Positions 60,185 to 64,000 of a DNA stretch of 64,000 nt are shown one piece after another. How positions within the stretch are numbered: position 1 is the first letter of the stretch; each line of letters starts with the position of its first letter. The translations under genes and the position numbers were made by a program. Source of the DNA: Anaerolineae bacterium (GTDB lineage: Bacteria; Chloroflexota; Anaerolineae; DRVO01); NCBI GenBank assembly GCA_013178015.1, contig JABLXR010000006.1, positions 62,001 to 126,000 on the forward strand, written 5' to 3'. The notes under the pieces are model-generated. The model had not been told where the DNA came from, searched no databases, and saw only the letters and a list, made by a program, of their open reading frames with translations.

Positions 60185-61389
60185 TGGACCAGGACCTGCT
60201 GCGCTTTCGGGAGCACATTCCGGCACTGAGGCAGTCCGTGTTCCTCAACACGGGCGGCGTCGCACCCCTCCCCACGCCCGTATATCGCCGGCTGAGCGCC
60301 GAGTTCGAGGAGAGGCACTGGGTGGGAGCGCCCCTGAATCTCCGCCCGGACTCATTCCAGGAGCAGAAGGATCGCCTCCGCCAGAGCCTGGCCGCCTTTC
60401 TCGGCGTTGGGCCGGGCGAGATCTGCTTCACCCGCGGGGTCTCCGACGGCGCCACCATCGTCTTCAACGGGCTACCCTGGGAGGAGGGCGACGAGATCGT
60501 AACTATAGACGAGGAGTACCCCTCCTTCGTCGTGCCTGCTCTTGCCCTGCAGCAGCGACGCGGAGTCCGCATCCGCATCGTGGAGCTGGCCGACGACCGT
60601 CAGGCCATTCTGGACCGGCTCGCAAGCACGCTGGGACCGCGGACACGGCTGGTGGCCGTGAGCCACGTCACTACCGACGCCGGGCTGCGGCTGCCCGCCC
60701 CCGAGATCTGCCAGCTGGCCCACCGCGCGGGAGCCCTGGTGTACTTCGACGGGGCCCAGGCAATCGGTCAGTTTCCGGTAGACCTAGCCCAGATCGGCTG
60801 CGACTTCTACAGCCTCCTCTCCTACAAGTGGCTACTGGGGCCCTACTCGGCCGGGCTGCTCTACGTCCGGGAGGAGAGGATGGGCAGCCTGGAGCAGGCC
60901 TGGGTAGGAGCGCGCACCACTTCCGCCTGCGATCTGCAGGCGGGCACCTTCGAGCTCCTTCCGGACGCCCGCCGCTACGAGTTCGGCCCTTTCGCCTGGC
61001 CTCTTTACTTCGCCCTGGAGGAGGCCGCCCGCTGGCTGCAGGGCATAGGCCTGGCCCGCATCGAGGCGACCGTGCAGGAGAAGGTGAGCTATCTGCGGGC
61101 GGAGCTCGGCGGGATTCCCGGCGTGACCCTGAGAAGCCCTGAGGATGTGTCGCTCCGCACCGGCATGGTGGCCTTCTCCCTGGCCGGGGCAACCGGGGAG
61201 TCGGTGAGCCAAGCCCTGCGAAGCCGACGTAACATCATCACTCGCGCTACGCACGTGCGCTTCGATGGGGTCCGCGTCTGCGTAGCTTTCTTCACTACCC
61301 CAGAGGAGCTTGGCTGCCTGCTGGAGTGCGTGGCCGGGCTGGCGGCCGAGGCCCGCCGCTCCCGCGACCTGATCACAGACTTCGGCTGA
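60184..61389 (+). CDS. Class V aminotransferase-like PLP enzyme
   Basis: A 401-residue fold-type I enzyme: 'NTGGVAPLPTPVYRRL', 'ICFTRGVSDGATIVFNGL', 'VAVSHVTTDAGLRLP', 'YFDGAQAIGQFPVDL' and the PLP-lysine segment 'SLLSYKWLLGPYSAGLLYV'. It could be an isopenicillin-N epimerase-like or cysteine desulfurase-like aminotransferase. ATG 60184 overlaps the amidohydrolase stop, so translation is coupled; an in-frame GTG at 60181 is an alternative. Confidence 0.88.
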   Translation: MDQDLLRFREHIPALRQSVFLNTGGVAPLPTPVYRRLSAEFEERHWVGAPLNLRPDSFQEQKDRLRQSLAAFLGVGPGEICFTRGVSDGATIVFNGLPWEEGDEIVTIDEEYPSFVVPALALQQRRGVRIRIVELADDRQAILDRLASTLGPRTRLVAVSHVTTDAGLRLPAPEICQLAHRAGALVYFDGAQAIGQFPVDLAQIGCDFYSLLSYKWLLGPYSAGLLYVREERMGSLEQAWVGARTTSACDLQAGTFELLPDARRYEFGPFAWPLYFALEEAARWLQGIGLARIEATVQEKVSYLRAELGGIPGVTLRSPEDVSLRTGMVAFSLAGATGESVSQALRSRRNIITRATHVRFDGVRVCVAFFTTPEELGCLLECVAGLAAEARRSRDLITDFG

Positions 61390-61399
61390 GGTGAAGGCC

Positions 61400-62356
61400 A
61401 TGTCCGCCCGCTTCGACTACTCCACCACGCCCCCTCGGTACGTATGGCTCAACGGCCGGCTGGTGCCCTTCGAGGAGGCCACCGTGCCCGTCACCGCCAT
61501 GGGCGCCTCCGGCGGTCTGGCCGTGTTCGAGGGCATCAAAGCCTACTGGAATCCCGAGCTACAACAGCTCTACGTCTTCCGGCTCGACGCCCACCTGCGC
61601 CGGCTGTACCAGTCCATGAAGATCGTGCGGATGGCGCCCGCGGCAAGCCAAGAGGATCTGCGCGCGGCGACCCTCCAGCTGCTGCGGGCCAATGGGATTC
61701 GCGAGGACACCTACATCCGGCCGGTGGCCTTCTACGATGGGGTGAAGCTGCCTAGCTTCCGCTACACCGTGGGCGCGCCCCCGGACCTGTGCCTCTCCAC
61801 CATGGGCTTTCGGTCTCACCTGGGCCAGGGGAAGAGCAAGGCCTGTGCCGTGTCGTCGTGGATCCGCGTGAGCGACAACCAGTGTCCTCCGCGGGTCAAA
61901 GTGATGTCCAACTACCAGAACAACCGCCTGGCCTTCCTAGAGGCCCACGCGGACGGCTACGACGACGCCATCATCCTGGACGACCGGGGCAAGGTGACCG
62001 AGGCCGCCGCCGCCTGCCTGTTCATGGTGCGCGAAGGCGTGGTCACCACCTCGCCCGTCACCCACGGTATCCTGGAGAGCGTCACCCGCGACGTCGTCAT
62101 CCGTCTCTGCCGGGAGGCGCTGGGACTGCCGGTGGCGGAGCGGGAGATAGACCGCACCGAGCTCTACGTCTGCGAGGAGGTCTTCCTCTGCGGGACGGGC
62201 GAAGAGGTGACGGCGGTCACGTCCGTGGACCGGCTACCAGTGGGCGACGGCAGCCCCGGCCCCATTTTCGCCCAGGTCGAACGCCTCTATCACGACCTCG
62301 TCCGCGGCCTGGACCCCCGCTATCCGGAGTGGCGCACGCCTGTGTACAGGACCTAG
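61400..62356 (+). CDS. Class IV aminotransferase (branched-chain/D-amino acid type)
   Basis: A 318-residue fold-type IV enzyme: 'YVWLNGRLVPFEEATVPVTAMG', 'GGLAVFEGIKAYW', 'MSNYQNNRLAFLEAHADGYDDAIILDDRGKVTEAAAACLFMV' and 'TPVTHGILESVTRDVVI'-type sequence. The lysine preceding 'VMSNYQNNR' is the PLP anchor. It transaminates branched-chain or D-amino acids. ATG 61400 behind GAGGTGAA is preferred over GTG 61391. It ends one base before a long hairpin repeat. Confidence 0.9.
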   Translation: MSARFDYSTTPPRYVWLNGRLVPFEEATVPVTAMGASGGLAVFEGIKAYWNPELQQLYVFRLDAHLRRLYQSMKIVRMAPAASQEDLRAATLQLLRANGIREDTYIRPVAFYDGVKLPSFRYTVGAPPDLCLSTMGFRSHLGQGKSKACAVSSWIRVSDNQCPPRVKVMSNYQNNRLAFLEAHADGYDDAIILDDRGKVTEAAAACLFMVREGVVTTSPVTHGILESVTRDVVIRLCREALGLPVAEREIDRTELYVCEEVFLCGTGEEVTAVTSVDRLPVGDGSPGPIFAQVERLYHDLVRGLDPRYPEWRTPVYRT

Positions 62357-62511
62357 CCACAGAAGCACAGAGACACGGAGACGGGGAGACGGGGAGACAG
62401 CGGCGAAGGGATGAAGGGAAGTGAGCACCTCTTGCCTCCGCTCCCACTCATCGCGTCTCCCCCTCTCCCCCTCTCCTCTTCTCCCCGTCTCGGTGTCTCT
62501 GTGTCTCTGTA
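62357..62511. repeat. Long hairpin repeat, copy 3
   Basis: The left arm (62357-62400, CCACAGAAGCACAGAGACAC then GGAGACGGGGAGAC) and right arm (about 62452-62511, ending GTGTCTCTGTGTCTCTG) are near complements around a spacer. It fills the gap between convergent genes, starting one base after the stop. Confidence 0.8.
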
Positions 62512-62519
62512 CCCAACCC

Positions 62520-63683
62520 CTACGCCGGCATGACCACTTCGCAGTAGCGATGCGTCTCCGCCGACTCCCGGGCCCAGAGGCAGGTGAGGGCGCTGAGGAT
62601 GCCTGCCTCCATGGGACTACGTGAGGGCGCCCCGTCCCGCATTGCCCGTAGGAAGTCCAGGCACAGCTCCCGATCCCCGCCAAAGTGGGACATGTCCCCC
62701 GTGGGTCGGATGGTCTCCTCCACCGGCGACTGGTGCTTGTAGACGTGGATGGCGTTCTCGTACCAGTCGAAGTGGATGGTCCCCTTGTAGCCATACAGAC
62801 GCGCCCCCCGCCGGGCGGCCTTGTGTCGGGCGAAGACGTTCTGGGTGTAACTACACTGAGCCCCGTTCTCGTACTCGATGATGACGTTATTGATGTCCTC
62901 GTTCTTGATGTCTTTGGAGAACAGGCACATGCGCGGGGAGTCCGTATCCACCTCAGAGCCCTGGTACCTCTGGTAGTAGAGGTTGTAGGGGCTCTCGGGG
63001 CAGGTCTCCCACTCCTCACAGTCGGTGCACTTGAGGTCGAAGGGTTTGTCCTCCCGACCACCGTAGACGCGCTGGGCTTTCATGGCACACAGAATCTTCG
63101 GCCGCTGGCCCATCAGGTAGTGGATGTAGTCCAGGTCATGCGTGGCCTTCTGCAGGAACAGCCCACCCATCTCGTTGTAGTCGCGGTACCAGCGGCAGAA
63201 GTAGTGCTCGCCGTAGGGCACATCGTTGAAGGCGATGACATGCTCGACGCTGCCGATGGTCCCGGCGTCAACGATCTCCTTGACCATCTGTAGCAGCGGA
63301 CTAACCCTGAGAGGGAACGAAATGACCGTGGGCGCCGGGTAGCCACGGAATGTCTCATCCAGCTGCTTGAGCTGCTCGAAGGTGATGGCCACCGGCTTCT
63401 CCAGGAACAGCGGCAACCGGTAGGGAGCCACCTTGCAGGCCATCTCGGTGTGCAGGCGACACCGGGTGCCGACCATGACGCCATCCAGCGCGGTACTCGC
63501 CAGCATCTCGTCCGCGTTGTCGAAGAACTCCGTGCCCTCCAGGAAGGGGTCGCCCTGCGCAGCGATCTCCTCCCAGCGCGGATCGGCGATGGCCGCCACC
63601 CGGTAAGGGATGCTGTACTGGCCCAACCGCTTGGCCATGTTGGAGACCCGCCCACCGTAGCCGATAATGCCTACCCTGAGCAT
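62520..63683 (-). CDS. Gfo/Idh/MocA family oxidoreductase
   Basis: A 387-residue NAD(P)-binding oxidoreductase: 'VGIIGYGGRVSNMAKRLGQY' Rossmann start, 'VMVGTRCRLHTEMACKVAPYRLPLFLEKPVAITFEQLKQLD' (EKP motif with the catalytic Lys region), 'GGLFLQKATHDLDYIHYL' (H..D). It oxidises a sugar or inositol derivative. Start at ATG 63683. A cysteine-rich segment in the middle ('KCTDCEEWETC') is unusual for the family. It is convergent with the class IV aminotransferase. Confidence 0.9.
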   Translation of the reverse strand: MLRVGIIGYGGRVSNMAKRLGQYSIPYRVAAIADPRWEEIAAQGDPFLEGTEFFDNADEMLASTALDGVMVGTRCRLHTEMACKVAPYRLPLFLEKPVAITFEQLKQLDETFRGYPAPTVISFPLRVSPLLQMVKEIVDAGTIGSVEHVIAFNDVPYGEHYFCRWYRDYNEMGGLFLQKATHDLDYIHYLMGQRPKILCAMKAQRVYGGREDKPFDLKCTDCEEWETCPESPYNLYYQRYQGSEVDTDSPRMCLFSKDIKNEDINNVIIEYENGAQCSYTQNVFARHKAARRGARLYGYKGTIHFDWYENAIHVYKHQSPVEETIRPTGDMSHFGGDRELCLDFLRAMRDGAPSRSPMEAGILSALTCLWARESAETHRYCEVVMPA

Positions 63684-63804
63684 GCTTCACCTCGTCCAGA
63701 AGCGCCTCCCCGGCCTAGGGGGAGAGCGCAGAGTGCTGCCGATTGTTGGCCTAAGCCAGTGCGTGTGGCCAGCCGAGCCGCCTGAGGAAGCGGCCCTCAG
63801 GGGC

Positions 63805-63857
63805 CTCGCGCAGAGACGCCAAGGCGCAGGGAAGTGAGGAGACGTCTTTGCGTGAGA
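63805..63857. repeat. Short hairpin repeat (CGCAGAGACGCC type)
   Basis: Left arm CTCGCGCAGAGACGCC and right arm GACGTCTTTGCGTGAG are near complements. It lies 18 bp downstream of the stop of the amino-acid ABC ATPase gene. A partial copy is at 51856-51883. Confidence 0.65.
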
Positions 63858-63874
63858 CTCCATGGTGCAGGCGG

Positions 63875-64000
63875 TTAGTGCTGCAGGATCCTGCCCAGGA
63901 ACAGCTTGGTGCGCTCGTGCTTGGGCTCGTGGTAGAGACCGTCAGGGGTGTTCTCTTCCACGACGCGCCCCTCGTCCATGAAGATGATGCGCCGTGCCGC
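63875..64000 (-). CDS. Amino-acid ABC transporter ATP-binding protein, C-terminal fragment
   Basis: 41 codons remain at the window edge: 'AARRIIFMDEGRVVEENTP' followed by 'LYHEPKHERTKLFLGRIL' and TAA (63877-63875). This matches the C terminus of GlnQ/HisP-type ATPases ('F.D.G.ivE.g.P...f..P...R...FL..il'). The rest lies beyond the window. Confidence 0.85.
   Translation of the reverse strand, partial: AARRIIFMDEGRVVEENTPDGLYHEPKHERTKLFLGRILQH

Overview
The window is 64 kb of GC-rich bacterial chromosome, cut at both ends inside genes. Extracellular binding proteins carry twin-arginine-like lipoprotein signals followed by Pro/Thr/Ala-rich linkers. There is also a P/T-rich membrane-anchored protein, oligopeptide/sugar-type ABC systems and heparinase-like and deacetylase-like enzymes. 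Together these suggest a heterotrophic member of the Chloroflexota (Anaerolineae-like). This is an inference from style, because no rRNA or other phylogenetic marker is present. No tRNA, rRNA, CRISPR array or complete insertion sequence was found.

Layout. 1-9 kb: a beta-propeller fragment, an S9 peptidase, a RusA-like resolvase with a PD-(D/E)xK nuclease, an ABC-2 exporter, an EamA transporter, an HTH/ferredoxin protein and a DUF4258/DUF2283 pair. 9.4-13.5 kb: ssb behind a LexA-type box, then divergently a DtxR-FeoA-FeoB-FeoC ferrous iron operon with a promoter and palindromic operator. 13.9-18.5 kb: a peptide/sugar-type ABC binding protein and two permeases. 18.7-32.2 kb: heparinase-like, PreA-like, DegT aminotransferase, GNAT, a lipoprotein, thioredoxin reductase, HNH nuclease, sugar isomerase and ceramidase-like genes. 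32.4-36.6 kb: two tandem, nearly duplicate orphan binding proteins. 36.7-49.3 kb: a HAD pseudogene, two GerW-like proteins, a peroxiredoxin, SDR, an unknown protein, a giant SHMT-GcvT fusion, a frameshifted TPP enzyme and a rhodanese. 49.6-63.7 kb: mostly + strand catabolic genes (two URO-D family proteins, DegT, sugar isomerase, DmpA-type peptidase, amidohydrolase, class V and class IV aminotransferases) and a Gfo/Idh/MocA dehydrogenase. The window ends in an amino-acid ABC ATPase.

Main discovery. Two genes that look truncated are read here as selenoprotein genes. In the peroxiredoxin (38837..39538) an in-frame TGA replaces the peroxidatic cysteine codon of the TFVCPTE motif. It is followed after 17 nt by a hairpin with a GGUC loop. 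In the rhodanese (complement 48933..49259) an in-frame TGA stands exactly where the catalytic cysteine belongs, and a candidate hairpin lies 14 nt downstream. In both, family homology continues in the same frame after the TGA. The organism is therefore inferred to use selenocysteine for peroxide reduction and sulfur transfer.

Other notable points. A family of long imperfect hairpin repeats with the core (C)ACAGAGA/ACCGCAGAG sits between the stop codons of convergent genes (267, 18528, 62357), with shorter relatives elsewhere. Several other convergent pairs are separated by unrelated strong hairpins. The 1094-residue SHMT protein carries a divergent GcvT-like insert and a complete C-terminal GcvT.
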